Below, piece after piece: positions 6,070 through 14,597 of a stretch of DNA of 24,907 bases. The notes under the pieces were generated by a model. The model was not told the origin of the DNA and searched no databases. It saw only the letters and a list, made by a program, of their open reading frames with translations. The position numbers and the translations under genes are program-made. The DNA is from Nitrosopumilales archaeon (lineage in GTDB: Archaea; Thermoproteota; Nitrososphaeria; Nitrososphaerales; Nitrosopumilaceae): contig JANXYF010000069.1 in NCBI GenBank assembly GCA_025350175.1, forward strand, positions 1 through 24,907, written 5' to 3'. Position 1 is the first letter of the stretch. Each line of letters opens with the position of its first letter.

Positions 6070-6729
6070 GTGAGTAAAGAAAATCCAGGTATAGGTATTT
6101 CTCAGCCTCCAGTGAACATACTGTTTAGTCCTCTAGATGTTTCAAAAAAGGATGTATGGAGTATTGATGTAATACGCATCCTAGATATTTTGATAAAGAT
6201 TCTCAGTCAGACAGATAAAAAAGATCTTAGAGTAGCAGGAATTGCTGCCTTGTCTTCAGCCATGATACATAGAATGAAAGTAGAAAGCATTTTTGCACTA
6301 CAAAAGGCAGCCATGGAGAAAAAACCCCTTACCCATAGAGAAGACGTAGATATTGAAATAATCAACATGCCATACAGACACGAATCTACGTATCCAGTAA
6401 CATTAGATGAATTATTATCAGTTCTTGAGAATCTCATTGGAACAATAGCAAATCCCCGTTCAAGTAGAAGACAGCTCGAGTTCGAACCAGTCCAGGCTCC
6501 AAACTTTGATGATTATTTCATCTCCCTTGAGAAGATAATAGGACAATATGAAGAACTGATAATGAACAAAATAAAGGCTACAGGTTATGGCTCCTTTAAG
6601 AACATAACATCCAATCTTGAGCTCATCGATGTAATCAGATGTTTCTTTGCCATCCTCTTTTTGGCAAGAGATATGAAAGTAGATCTTGAACAGACAGAAG
6701 ACGACATAGTAGTCTCTCTGATAAAATAG
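6070..6729 (+). CDS. scpA: segregation and condensation protein A (kleisin)
   Basis: 219 aa with GTG start. The N-terminal region (VNILFSPLDVSKKDVWSIDV, LDILIKIL, RVAGIAALSSAMIHRMK) matches the SMC-contacting helical domain of ScpA. A variable middle with acidic residues follows, and a C-terminal winged helix (LELIDVIRCFFAILFLARD, ending in EDDIVVSLIK) would bind the other SMC head. ScpA bridges SMC dimers with ScpB into a condensin-like ring that organises chromosomes. scpB follows 69 nt downstream with its own AT-rich promoter. No smc gene is in the window. Confidence 0.85.
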   Translation: MSKENPGIGISQPPVNILFSPLDVSKKDVWSIDVIRILDILIKILSQTDKKDLRVAGIAALSSAMIHRMKVESIFALQKAAMEKKPLTHREDVDIEIINMPYRHESTYPVTLDELLSVLENLIGTIANPRSSRRQLEFEPVQAPNFDDYFISLEKIIGQYEELIMNKIKATGYGSFKNITSNLELIDVIRCFFAILFLARDMKVDLEQTEDDIVVSLIK

Positions 6730-6798
6730 AAATTTACAACTAGATCAACAGTCAGTAGGAATTTGCTTTAAGTATACTCCAACCCTATCTTGTTCTAG

Positions 6799-7380
6799 AT
6801 GGGAAAGATAGAAGACGACGAGGCAATGGCAAGGCTAGAAGCTTCACTATATTCAGCAGGAAGGCCACTAACCATAGAGGAATTGATAAGAGCTTCTGGA
6901 ACAGAATCTAGAACCAAGACTTTGGCGTTAATGACAAATCTCGTCAAAAAGACAAAAACAGTATTCCGGGCAATTGAAGTTGCAAGTCTACCAGATGGAT
7001 CGTATGTATTTCAGCTAAAACCAGAGTTTAACACAGTAATTCGAAAATATGCATCAAAGCCGCTTTTGCCTACTGCTACACTTAAGACATTATCATATAT
7101 TGCATACATGCAACCAGTCTCTTCAAAGAGACTAGTAGAAGTAAGAGGGTCTGGTGTATACATGCATCTAAAACTATTACAACAGTTGGACTATATCGAG
7201 CACCAAAATGTTGGAAGATTAAAGATTTACAATACCACAGAAAAATTCCAGAAATATTTTGGCATTCAAGGAGACAAGGATCTTCTCAAGCAGAAACTCT
7301 TCACCAAAGTAAGAAATCCAAGTCAGGTTCCAGTTTCTCAAGAATCCATATCTACTGAACCATTGACTCCAAGCCAATAA
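6799..7380 (+). CDS. scpB: segregation and condensation protein B
   Basis: 193 aa with two winged-helix domains. The first covers about 5-85 (ARLEASLYSAGRPLTIEELI). The second covers about 90-160 (LKTLSYIAYMQPVSSKRLVE, YMHLKLLQQLDYIEHQNVGR). The ScpB hallmark is the pairing of this duplicated fold with a LYSAGRPL-type N-terminus. A Ser/Thr/Pro-rich tail follows residue 165. It dimerises and binds ScpA within the SMC complex. A TTTAAG element near 6767-6772 gives a start at or within two bases of the ATG. The conserved order with scpA supports both calls. Confidence 0.87.
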   Translation: MGKIEDDEAMARLEASLYSAGRPLTIEELIRASGTESRTKTLALMTNLVKKTKTVFRAIEVASLPDGSYVFQLKPEFNTVIRKYASKPLLPTATLKTLSYIAYMQPVSSKRLVEVRGSGVYMHLKLLQQLDYIEHQNVGRLKIYNTTEKFQKYFGIQGDKDLLKQKLFTKVRNPSQVPVSQESISTEPLTPSQ

Positions 7381-7414
7381 TCAAACCAAAAATAGCAACC
7401 AACACTGTAAATGG

Positions 7415-7422
7415 TATAAATT
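7415..7422 (+). promoter_or_regulatory. TATA box of rps8e
   Basis: TATAAATT is centred about 26-27 nt before the ATG at 7445, predicting a leaderless S8e-SRP19 message. Confidence 0.6.
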
Positions 7423-7444
7423 AGAGTTACTTTATCGAATCAAC

Positions 7445-7825
7445 ATGAAGAAATCTGTGGAAAATCTTGCAACAAGTAAGATTACTGGTGGTAGAAGATA
7501 CCCTCTTAGATCTAGACGAAAGTATGAAATCGATAGATATTCTGTTGAAGCAATTAAAGGAGAACAGGTAACTATATCACGAAAGACTAGAGGAGGAAAT
7601 CAAAAAACATCATTGAAGACTACAGATGTTGTAAATTTATCAGTTCCAGGTTCCAAGGTCAAGAAATTAAAAATTCTCAAGGTGTTAAAGAATGCATCAA
7701 ACAAAGATTATGAAAGACGTGGTGTAATTTCTAAAGGGGCAATATTAGAAACAGAAGCAGGTCAGTGCAAAGTAATTTCTAGACCTGGTCAAGATGGCGC
7801 AGTAAATGCAATCTTGATAAAGTGA
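7445..7825 (+). CDS. rps8e: 30S ribosomal protein S8e
   Basis: 126 aa, the usual archaeal length. The Arg/Gly-rich N-terminus (KITGGRRYPLRSRRKYE), the central VVNLSVPGSKVKKLKIL, and the C-terminal segment NKDYERRGVISKGAILETE followed by RPGQDGAVNAILIK are typical of S8e, a small-subunit protein shared by archaea and eukaryotes. SRP19 begins 4 nt after its stop, so the two are probably translated from one message. Confidence 0.97.
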   Translation: MKKSVENLATSKITGGRRYPLRSRRKYEIDRYSVEAIKGEQVTISRKTRGGNQKTSLKTTDVVNLSVPGSKVKKLKILKVLKNASNKDYERRGVISKGAILETEAGQCKVISRPGQDGAVNAILIK

Positions 7826-7829
7826 TAAG

Positions 7830-8129
7830 ATGAAGGATTACGAACACGTCGTAGTCTGGCTGGACTATTTTAATAAAACTATTACAAAGAAAATGGGTAG
7901 AAGAGTCTCCCGTGAAAAAAGCATCTTTGATCCTTCACTAAATGAGTTGATATCAGCTGCCAAGGCTGCAGGGCTTGAGCCAACTGAGACAAATGATCAA
8001 GTGAGATTTCCAAGAAGGCCATATGTCAGGTCTGGATACATCACACTTGTCAAGGCTCAGCCAAAATCAAAAATAATTTCTACAATTTCTGAAAAATTAG
8101 TTTCAAGAAGAGCCAAACAGACCAAGTAA
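7830..8129 (+). CDS. srp19: signal recognition particle protein SRP19
   Basis: 99 aa. The N-terminal strand with catalogue motif VVWLDYFNKTITKKMGRRVS, the central EL..AAKAAGLEP segment, and a C-terminal basic tail (SRRAKQTK) match SRP19. It binds helices 6 and 8 of 7S RNA and prepares the RNA for SRP54, whose gene is at 1033-2358. It follows S8e by 4 nt. Gar1 starts about 60 nt downstream. Confidence 0.93.
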   Translation: MKDYEHVVVWLDYFNKTITKKMGRRVSREKSIFDPSLNELISAAKAAGLEPTETNDQVRFPRRPYVRSGYITLVKAQPKSKIISTISEKLVSRRAKQTK

Positions 8130-8188
8130 ATAGTGTTTATAGCTTGGAGCTAAAGTAATTTTGACAGAACTCTATTGATAACAGTATT

Positions 8189-8476
8189 TTGTTGAGAAGT
8201 CAATTGCAGGAGGTAGGCGAAGTATTGCATCTAGCGAGTAGCGGCAGAGTCATCATTAGGCTCACAAAACATCTAAGAGATAATCAGATAGTCGTAGACA
8301 ACTCTGGAGTCAAAATCGCCAAAGTATCAGAAATGATAGGTCCTGTTGATGCACCATATGCGTCGGCAGTTCCGCTTACCAACAACATAAAAAAATACGT
8401 CGGGAAAAAAGTTTTCGTCGTCGAAGAAACTCCTGTGATGAGACCCAAAAGATTCAAAGGAAATAGAAGAAGATGA
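8189..8476 (+). CDS. gar1: H/ACA RNP protein Gar1
   Basis: Up to 95 aa, a small six-stranded barrel protein: EVGEVLHLASSGRVIIRL, a conserved KIAKVSEMIGPVDAPYASA segment, then YVGKKVFVVEE and an Arg/Lys-rich tail. Gar1 works with Cbf5 in RNA-guided pseudouridylation, promoting substrate turnover. The start is uncertain because only TTG codons are available (8189, 8192 and one just before QEVGEV near 8204). The last four bases overlap the TFB ATG. The gar1-tfb gene pair is a recurrent archaeal arrangement. Confidence 0.88.
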   Translation: MLRSQLQEVGEVLHLASSGRVIIRLTKHLRDNQIVVDNSGVKIAKVSEMIGPVDAPYASAVPLTNNIKKYVGKKVFVVEETPVMRPKRFKGNRRR

Positions 8477-9432
8477 CCATAACAGAACTACAAACAAATT
8501 GCCCTGAATGTCGCTCCAATCTAATTGATGACATTCATAGCGGCGAGAAAATTTGTTCTGGCTGCGGATTGGTCGCAATGGAACAGATGCCAGATTACGG
8601 ACATGAATCAAGAGCAACAAATCCAGAAGACAAGATGAAGTTGACACGAGCGTCAGGACAGACAAGTTATGCACAACATGACTTGGGAATTAGAACAGAG
8701 ATTGCCATGGGAACAAAAGACTTCAGCGGAAGAACAATATCAAGTGATATGGCAAATCAGATGTACAACCTAAGAAAATGGCAGACTAGAATCAGAGTTG
8801 CATCACCAGAAGAACGAAGACTTGCAAACATTTTAGCAAAGATAGGAGAAACATGTCATGCCCTGTCATTGCCAAGAAATGTAATCGAGTCAGCATCAAT
8901 GATTTACAGAAACTTTCAAGGACAGGCAGATGCAAAAGGCAAATCAGTTGCATGCATGTCAGCTGCAACAATTTACATGGCATGCAAACAATGCGATGTT
9001 GTAAGATCCCTTGATGAAATCTGTGCTGCAACAGGAAGTTCAAAGGAAGAAAAGCTCAATGTCAAACTAACGGCAAAATACTATAGAACACTCGTAATGG
9101 AACTAGGTTCAAAAACTGCACCAGTTCTAACTCTTGAAAAATACATATCAAAAATAGCAAATCTGGCAAAACTTGAAGTTCGTGTAGAAAGACTTGCTGC
9201 TGAAATTGCAGAAAAAACATCAGACCACAATCTTGCTGACGGAAAAGCTCCAAACGGATTGGCTGCTGCCTATCTATACATAGCATCAACTCTCCTTGGA
9301 CAGAGCATCCTTCAAAGAGATGTCTCAAGCGTAGCAGGAATAACAGAGGTCACCATAAGAAACAGATGCAAGGAAATTCTCACAGCGTACAAGATCAAAG
9401 TGACATTACGACAATCAACAATCAAGAACTAA
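8473..9432 (+). CDS. tfb: transcription initiation factor IIB (TFB)
   Basis: 319 aa. The N-terminal zinc ribbon has C10/C13 and C28/C31 (CPECRSNL, CSGCGLV) and recruits RNA polymerase. A B-reader/linker region follows (to about 105), then two cyclin-like repeats (about 110-205 and 210-310) that bind TBP and BRE DNA. The second repeat ends in the HTH VSSVAGITEVTIRNRCKEI. TFB is required for promoter opening. Many archaea carry several TFBs, so which paralogue this is cannot be told. The ATG overlaps the gar1 stop (ATGA), implying coupling. Confidence 0.96.
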   Translation: MTITELQTNCPECRSNLIDDIHSGEKICSGCGLVAMEQMPDYGHESRATNPEDKMKLTRASGQTSYAQHDLGIRTEIAMGTKDFSGRTISSDMANQMYNLRKWQTRIRVASPEERRLANILAKIGETCHALSLPRNVIESASMIYRNFQGQADAKGKSVACMSAATIYMACKQCDVVRSLDEICAATGSSKEEKLNVKLTAKYYRTLVMELGSKTAPVLTLEKYISKIANLAKLEVRVERLAAEIAEKTSDHNLADGKAPNGLAAAYLYIASTLLGQSILQRDVSSVAGITEVTIRNRCKEILTAYKIKVTLRQSTIKN

Positions 9433-9483
9433 CCCTCTTTTCTTATTTTTAATTTAGATACTCTATGGATATCTTATACTGTT

Positions 9484-9729
9484 ATGGCCATTTTGTCCCT
9501 AAATAAGAGAGATTATGTTCTTGCAGATAATGTTGCAACCAATGCATGTAGAATAGCTGAAAAAGAAAGAGAGTTTACAGACAGTCTTGAAGAATCAAAG
9601 AAATATTCCAGTGTAATCAAATTTGTCTTGGAAGATATTCGAAGAACCGCTGAATATTCTAGTGATATTGCAGAAGCTGTCATTAATGAAACAGTTCAGG
9701 ATGTAATTTCTGAGAATGTCTCTCCATGA
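9484..9729 (+). CDS. half-size PhoU-like protein
   Basis: 81 aa, all helical. The stretch IKFVLEDIRRTAEYSSDIAE resembles the second helix pair of a PhoU repeat (family pattern: helix with RRIAEYGSDIAEAV), while the first part (DYVLADNVATNACRIAEKE) resembles the preceding helix. One PhoU three-helix unit is thus present rather than two. The upstream gap of 51 nt cannot hold a missing half. PhoU proteins tune phosphate uptake. The next two genes are a DUF47 PhoU-like protein and a PiT transporter, so a role in phosphate control is likely. Whether it is a stable domain or a remnant is open. Confidence 0.65.
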   Translation: MAILSLNKRDYVLADNVATNACRIAEKEREFTDSLEESKKYSSVIKFVLEDIRRTAEYSSDIAEAVINETVQDVISENVSP

Positions 9730-9791
9730 GTAAAAAAACAGTCAAATCAAGGATTTTATCTATATAGATCACTTGTCATATATAGAGCAGA

Positions 9792-9801
9792 TATTTATTT
9801 A
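9792..9801 (+). promoter_or_regulatory. TATA box of the DUF47-pit operon
   Basis: TATTTATTTA is centred about 26 nt before the ATG at 9821, predicting a leaderless DUF47-pit message. Confidence 0.5.
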
Positions 9802-9820
9802 CGAGTCTTAAGACAGAGAC

Positions 9821-10453
9821 ATGGGAAAATGGTTATCCTGGATAAAATCAAATGACAAAGAAATTATTTCAATATTAAATGATCTTGCAGGTAAAGCAGA
9901 AGAGTCTGCAAAACTGTTAGTTGAACTATTTGCAAACTTTGATAAAGTAAATGAAAATCAGGCTCAAATCGAAAAACTAGAAAAAGAGGCAGATAAGCTT
10001 ACACATTCCATCTTTGAAGAATTAAACAAGACATTCATTACTCCACTAGACAGAGAAGATATTTCTAGAATTGCATCAAAGACGGATGACATTATTGATT
10101 TCATCGATGGAATAGTGGGAAGAATAATTGGTTTCAAGATAAAATCTCCTCCACCATATATGCTTGAAATGGCAAAAGAAATCCACAACTCCACAAAGGA
10201 AATTAATTTAATGATTACAAGATTAAACAAGGTAAAGGCAGATAAATCACTAATTGAAAACTGTCGTGCCGTAAATGAACAAGAACATAACGTTGATGCG
10301 ATTTATCGTAAAGCCATTGGAGAATTATTTGAGACAACAGATGTCATCAACATAATCAAGATGAAAGATACCTATGAAGCACTAGAACATGCTTCAGACA
10401 GATGTCTTGATGTAGCTGATTCCATAGAGGACATTGTTCTCAAATACACATAG
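9821..10453 (+). CDS. DUF47-family PhoU-like phosphate transport accessory protein
   Basis: 210 aa, helical throughout. It shows the duplicated PhoU-like pattern with acidic metal-binding clusters: EKLEKEADKLTHSIFEELNK, then DREDISRIASKTDDIIDFID, and in the second half NEQEHNVDAIYRKAIGELFE and DTYEALEHASDRCLDVADSI. DUF47 proteins are routinely encoded next to PiT permeases and are thought to gate or support them at the inner face of the membrane. It lies 9 nt upstream of pit and has its own leaderless promoter. Confidence 0.9.
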   Translation: MGKWLSWIKSNDKEIISILNDLAGKAEESAKLLVELFANFDKVNENQAQIEKLEKEADKLTHSIFEELNKTFITPLDREDISRIASKTDDIIDFIDGIVGRIIGFKIKSPPPYMLEMAKEIHNSTKEINLMITRLNKVKADKSLIENCRAVNEQEHNVDAIYRKAIGELFETTDVINIIKMKDTYEALEHASDRCLDVADSIEDIVLKYT

Positions 10454-10462
10454 GTATTTTCT

Positions 10463-11452
10463 ATGATCGAACTAGCTATAGGTGCAATTGTAGCAGCACT
10501 AGTTTTTGATTTTCTTAATGGATTTCATGATGCCGCAAACTCTATTGCAACTGTAGTAGGTACCAGAATTCTAAGACCCCTTCATGCAGTTACATTGGCG
10601 GCTGCTGCCAATTTTATCGGTCCATTTCTCTTCGGAGTCGCAGTTGCAACTACAATAGGAAAGGGAATCATCAATCCAGACTTTGTTACACTCAATATAA
10701 TCATCGGCGCATTGGCAGGAGCCATAGTATGGGATATTATAACATGGTTGCTGGGTTTGCCTACTTCCAGTAGTCATGCATTGGTAGGGGGAATTATAGG
10801 TGCAGGAATAGCAGGGGCGGGATCCAAGGCAATAATGTTTGATGGGTTACAAAAAGTAGCTACTGGAATTTTAGTCTCACCCATTGCGGGTTTTGCCGCT
10901 GCATTTGCAATGGGGTTAGTGATAATGATGGTATTTGCTAAAGCAAAACCGCATGCAGTAAATTCAGCTTTTGGAAGACTACAATTAGTTTCAGCCACAT
11001 ACTTTTCTTTGACCCATGGGGCAAACGATGGACAAAAAACGATGGGAGTCATTGCTTTGATTTTACTAACTCAGGGAGTAATTACAAAATTTAGCGTTCC
11101 ATATTATGTAATCATAATGGCTGCGTTAGCTATTAGCCTTGGAACATTTTTCGGAGGATGGCGTATAGTAAAGACAATGGCAGTAAAAATTACTCAGCTT
11201 AGACCATACCAAGGTTTTGCTGCAGAAACAAGTGCAGCCACCATACTTGCAACTCTTGCATGGTTAGGAATTCCTGCAAGTACAACTCATGCAATCTCTG
11301 GAAGCATAATGGGGGTAGGTGCAGTAAGAAGAATGTCAGCAGTTAGATGGGGCATAGGAAAAAGGATCGTATGGGCATGGATTATTACAATACCTGCTAG
11401 TGCTACAGTATCATTTGTAATAATGCTATTCATAAAAGCAATATCACATTAA
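10463..11452 (+). CDS. pit: PiT-family inorganic phosphate transporter
   Basis: 329 aa, with about ten hydrophobic helices. Two inverted repeats each carry the signature of the family: FDFLNGFHDAANSIATVVGT with GLPTSSSHALVGG in the first half, and SLTHGANDGQKTMG with GIPASTTHAISGS in the second. PiT proteins are low-affinity, ion-coupled (H+ or Na+) phosphate symporters in the cytoplasmic membrane. The length is close to other archaeal members. It forms an operon with the DUF47 gene, and the downstream neighbours are polyphosphate-related. Confidence 0.95.
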   Translation: MIELAIGAIVAALVFDFLNGFHDAANSIATVVGTRILRPLHAVTLAAAANFIGPFLFGVAVATTIGKGIINPDFVTLNIIIGALAGAIVWDIITWLLGLPTSSSHALVGGIIGAGIAGAGSKAIMFDGLQKVATGILVSPIAGFAAAFAMGLVIMMVFAKAKPHAVNSAFGRLQLVSATYFSLTHGANDGQKTMGVIALILLTQGVITKFSVPYYVIIMAALAISLGTFFGGWRIVKTMAVKITQLRPYQGFAAETSAATILATLAWLGIPASTTHAISGSIMGVGAVRRMSAVRWGIGKRIVWAWIITIPASATVSFVIMLFIKAISH

Positions 11453-11512
11453 TTATCATTTCAAACATCAGAAATAAACAGATCATAACTTAAAAGAAAT
11501 AGCATTACTATC

Positions 11513-12325
11513 ATGAATATAATGAAAGAATCTTTAGATTTGGATAAGAAATCATTCCTCAAGAAATTTGAAAAAATACAAGATGGATTCTATCAGAAAT
11601 TACACGATTACATAAAAAATCCAAATGATGAAAACATCCATGATATCAGGGTTGCAATTAGACGTTTAGAAATTGCTCATAAGATACTTCCAAAGAATGT
11701 AAGAGAAAAAGAGAAAAATACGAATCATGTAAAACAAGCTAAAACACTTTTCAAATTAAATGCAAAGATAAGGGATTATGACATAATATGTGCAAAAATG
11801 GAATCCAAATATCAAGACCAAACATATGATTTAGTAACTATTCTTAAGAATTCCAGAATTGAAAAACTTCACAGTGCTAACGAAATTGCATTAAAAATTC
11901 TACAAGCATCTACTCCCAAGATCTCTGCAAATATGATAAAAGAATCAAAATTGAATAAGAGATATTTCAAGGTATTAGGCAAGATTGAGTTAAACATACA
12001 GAAAAATACAATAATTGCACTTGGAGACGAGAAAAAAATAGAAGAACTTCACATGCTAAGAAAAGATTTTAAAAAATTACGATACTCATTTGAATTAGCA
12101 TCAAACAAAGGAAAAACAGTCAAGATCCTCAAAAATTTAAAAGAAATCCAAGACATGCTAGGTGATATTCATGATAATGACATAATTATTGATCATCTTA
12201 GGAGTATTGAGCAAAATTCAAAATATTTGGGCATTATAGAATCTGAAGTTTTAGAAAGAAGTAGAAAGTATCATGCGTTTGTAACTGCCTTCAAAAAAAG
12301 AAGACCAAAGACAGGATATTTCTAA
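11513..12325 (+). CDS. CHAD domain protein
   Basis: 270 aa, helical and basic. It has the two hallmark CHAD motifs with conserved His and Arg/Lys: NIHDIRVAIRRLEIAHKIL near residues 40-60 and ELHMLRKDFKKLRYSFELA near 180-200, plus MLGDIHDNDIIIDHL. CHAD domains bind polyphosphate through a positively charged surface and often accompany CYTH phosphatases, but no CYTH domain is fused or adjacent here. The start is ATG 11513 or 11522, with TTAAAA about 26 nt upstream. The stop abuts that of the convergent exopolyphosphatase, which supports a polyphosphate role. Confidence 0.88.
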   Translation: MNIMKESLDLDKKSFLKKFEKIQDGFYQKLHDYIKNPNDENIHDIRVAIRRLEIAHKILPKNVREKEKNTNHVKQAKTLFKLNAKIRDYDIICAKMESKYQDQTYDLVTILKNSRIEKLHSANEIALKILQASTPKISANMIKESKLNKRYFKVLGKIELNIQKNTIIALGDEKKIEELHMLRKDFKKLRYSFELASNKGKTVKILKNLKEIQDMLGDIHDNDIIIDHLRSIEQNSKYLGIIESEVLERSRKYHAFVTAFKKRRPKTGYF

Positions 12326-13837
12326 CTATAATTCGAGGACGGAGCTTTGTGAACTTCCCTGATACGGGCGAGTTGAGAGAATAACTTTAACATCAAATAC
12401 AGTCTCAAACTTTTTCAAGGCATCCTTGAGTAAAAATTTCTGTGTAGATCGTGATTGGATTACAGTAATTTCTATTATTCTAGAACCATGTGGTCTTAAT
12501 TCAATCTTTGATTTTGTTCTTTCAAGAATCTTTCTTAGAGTAATTAGTGCAGAGATTTTCTTCATTGATATTTTATCTTGTTGAGACAGAATTGTTTTGT
12601 ATCTGGCAAATAACCAGTCAGATGTTTTAGTATGTCTGGCATGTACTAAAGAAAGCCCCAAGACCAATTGATCATTATGATCAAGTGGGATATCTTCATC
12701 CATGATTGAATAAAACACACTCTGTGGACTACTAAATGATGATCTCTCTGACATTATTTTTTCAGCATAATCAAGTATCTTTCGTTCTCGTTTAGAAATT
12801 AGTTTGATAGATAAAAAAGTATTAAGAAAAGTTTCTTTTTCGGGACTTGTGGTACGCTGGTCCTCAATACCAATTGTTTTTCTTATTTGCTCAGCAGTAA
12901 GATATCCATCATGATATGCCTTGGGGTCTTCTAAAAATATTGAAAGTGCTCCCTCTCTGAGTCCATGGTTACTTACATACAGATCAGAAAAATCATATTT
13001 TTCCATCAATGTTTCAATCACATAAGAGCCTGCAATAATTGTCTCAGCTCTACTAGAACCTAAGACTGGGATCGTTGCAATATCATCTGAATTCATTTTT
13101 GATAGGCTACTAATTGCATAATCAAGAGATTTACGACTAATTTTGTAATTGTGAATTTTATCCAATGGATATAATGAAACTCTTTGCTCATATCTTGCCA
13201 AGGCACGTAATGCACCTCCAACTCCAACAAGCTTTGTATTTTTACTCATACCCAAATCTTTCTTGCCTGGAAGGAGATTCCAGATGTATCGTTTTAGGTC
13301 TTTGAGATTCTTTTCATTGAATTTACCTCTTCTTCCATCAAATTGATGTGTTAATCGTAGAGCTCCAAGAGGCAATGAGATGACTTTTTTTATCTTGAAT
13401 CGTTCCGCGTAAACAATCTCCAAGCTACCTCCACCAATATCAAAAAACAATGAATCTGGAATATGAAGTGATTTTATTGCACCAACATAGGAGTATAGTG
13501 CTTCCTCTCGTTCGGATAGAACTTTGAAATTAAATCCAGTTTCTTGGGAAACAGTATTTAGAAAATCGTCCTTGTTGCGTGCCTCTCTTACTGCACTAGT
13601 AGCAATAGGTAGTACTGATTTTATGGGATTTAATTGAATTATATCTCTAAAAACTTGAAGTGTATCAATCGCTCTTGACATGGGTTTTTTTCCCAATTTG
13701 CCTTTTTCGTCAAGCCCTTCGCCTAGCCTTACTTTGATTCCTTCTTGCTGATAAACATCAAATGAATCATCATCTTTGACATTATAGATAACTAATTTGG
13801 CAGAATTAAAACCAAGATCAATTACAGATATTTTCAG
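12326..13837 (-). CDS. ppx: exopolyphosphatase (Ppx/GppA), non-canonical CTG start
   Basis: 503 aa when read from CTG 13837. The N-terminal ASKHA phosphate motif is ISVIDLGFNSAKLVIYNV. The second is LFFDIGGGSLEIVYAE, with the adenosine-like motif VSNHGLREGALS further on. A C-terminal HD-like helical domain follows (residues about 320-500). Ppx removes terminal phosphates from polyphosphate. No ATG, GTG or TTG lies between the in-frame TAG at 13838-13840 and the TTG at 13696; the latter would drop 47 residues, including the first catalytic motif. CTG directly precedes AAA ATA TCT, where homologues begin. It is convergent with the CHAD gene and downstream of sixA. Confidence 0.85.
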   Translation of the reverse strand: MKISVIDLGFNSAKLVIYNVKDDDSFDVYQQEGIKVRLGEGLDEKGKLGKKPMSRAIDTLQVFRDIIQLNPIKSVLPIATSAVREARNKDDFLNTVSQETGFNFKVLSEREEALYSYVGAIKSLHIPDSLFFDIGGGSLEIVYAERFKIKKVISLPLGALRLTHQFDGRRGKFNEKNLKDLKRYIWNLLPGKKDLGMSKNTKLVGVGGALRALARYEQRVSLYPLDKIHNYKISRKSLDYAISSLSKMNSDDIATIPVLGSSRAETIIAGSYVIETLMEKYDFSDLYVSNHGLREGALSIFLEDPKAYHDGYLTAEQIRKTIGIEDQRTTSPEKETFLNTFLSIKLISKRERKILDYAEKIMSERSSFSSPQSVFYSIMDEDIPLDHNDQLVLGLSLVHARHTKTSDWLFARYKTILSQQDKISMKKISALITLRKILERTKSKIELRPHGSRIIEITVIQSRSTQKFLLKDALKKFETVFDVKVILSTRPYQGSSQSSVLEL

Positions 13838-13930
13838 CTAAACATTACCCACTTTTTTACTAACATGTAACTATTAATCTACTTCTGATTTACATTTTTT
13901 TACTAAATGAAAAACATAGGGAACGTAGAC

Positions 13931-14422
13931 CTATGCCAATTTTTTCAAAAGTTTCGGAGTAATCAACCACCTTAGATCTCCTTTGAGTTTAGGAAGTGTA
14001 GATAATACCCGTATCCTAGCTAGCCCAGCTTTTTTCAGATTTATTCTACAATCAGACCCAGATATTGCTTCACCTATCATTTCACTCAGATATGGTTCAT
14101 GCCCTACTACAAGCACCACAGAATCTTGTTTTAACTTTGATAAAGCAGAGTAAAATTCTAGTCTACTACCTTCAGGTTTCAAAGAGCCTAATTCTTCAAT
14201 TTTACCTTTGTATTTGAAAGATTTTGCTACAATTTCAGCAGTATTCTTGGCTCGTAAGAGAGGACTAGTAAGGATGTAATCCAATTTTACTTCCAAGCTT
14301 TTTAGGCCGTTTGATAGATCTATAATCTCTTGTCTTCCCTCAGCTGTAAGTGTTCTCTTAGAATCTCCAGGTAGTGGAGATCTTTTTCCAGCTTCACCGT
14401 GTCGTAATACTAACAAATCCAT
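13931..14422 (-). CDS. SixA-like phosphohistidine phosphatase
   Basis: 163 aa from ATG 14422. It is a histidine phosphatase-superfamily protein with the catalytic RHGEAG at residues 7-12, a second conserved Arg in TSPLLRAKNTAEIV, and the second catalytic histidine in VLVVGHEPYLSEM. The short, capless form matches SixA, which dephosphorylates phosphohistidine, but its substrate here is unknown. Its location between ppx and two kinase-like genes suggests a phosphate-related role. A TTG six bases upstream is in frame, but the TATA box at 14443-14452 fits a leaderless ATG. ppx follows with a 93-nt gap on the same strand. Confidence 0.88.
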   Translation of the reverse strand: MDLLVLRHGEAGKRSPLPGDSKRTLTAEGRQEIIDLSNGLKSLEVKLDYILTSPLLRAKNTAEIVAKSFKYKGKIEELGSLKPEGSRLEFYSALSKLKQDSVVLVVGHEPYLSEMIGEAISGSDCRINLKKAGLARIRVLSTLPKLKGDLRWLITPKLLKKLA

Positions 14423-14442
14423 AGACAAGTCATCGATTTTTC

Positions 14443-14452
14443 AAATATTTAT
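14443..14452 (-). promoter_or_regulatory. TATA box of the sixA-like gene
   Basis: ATAAATATTT on the minus strand is centred about 26 nt upstream of the ATG at 14422, so the transcript is predicted to be leaderless. Confidence 0.5.
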
Positions 14453-14551
14453 GAGTTAAAGAAGGTTTGGTGTCATAGGCCATAACACAGATTTGAAATG
14501 AAATAATATCTAAAATTCACCATGATTTCTTATTTTTCATAGTGTTACACT

Positions 14552-14561
14552 TACTATATAG
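14552..14561 (+). promoter_or_regulatory. candidate TATA box of the tandem kinase operon
   Basis: ACTATATAGA is the best TATA match in the 14430-14668 interval. It would give a TSS near 14583, just upstream of the 22-codon leader frame. A second AT-rich element, GATATAATT at 14579-14587, would start transcription near 14609, inside that frame. Confidence 0.35.
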
Positions 14562-14597
14562 ATCAAAGTCATTACTTGATATAATTTTACAAAACAC

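Noticed and set aside
10571..11052. Minus-strand open frames across pit (68 and 92 codons)
   Set aside because: Antisense to conserved transporter motifs; low-complexity translations and no upstream TATA box.
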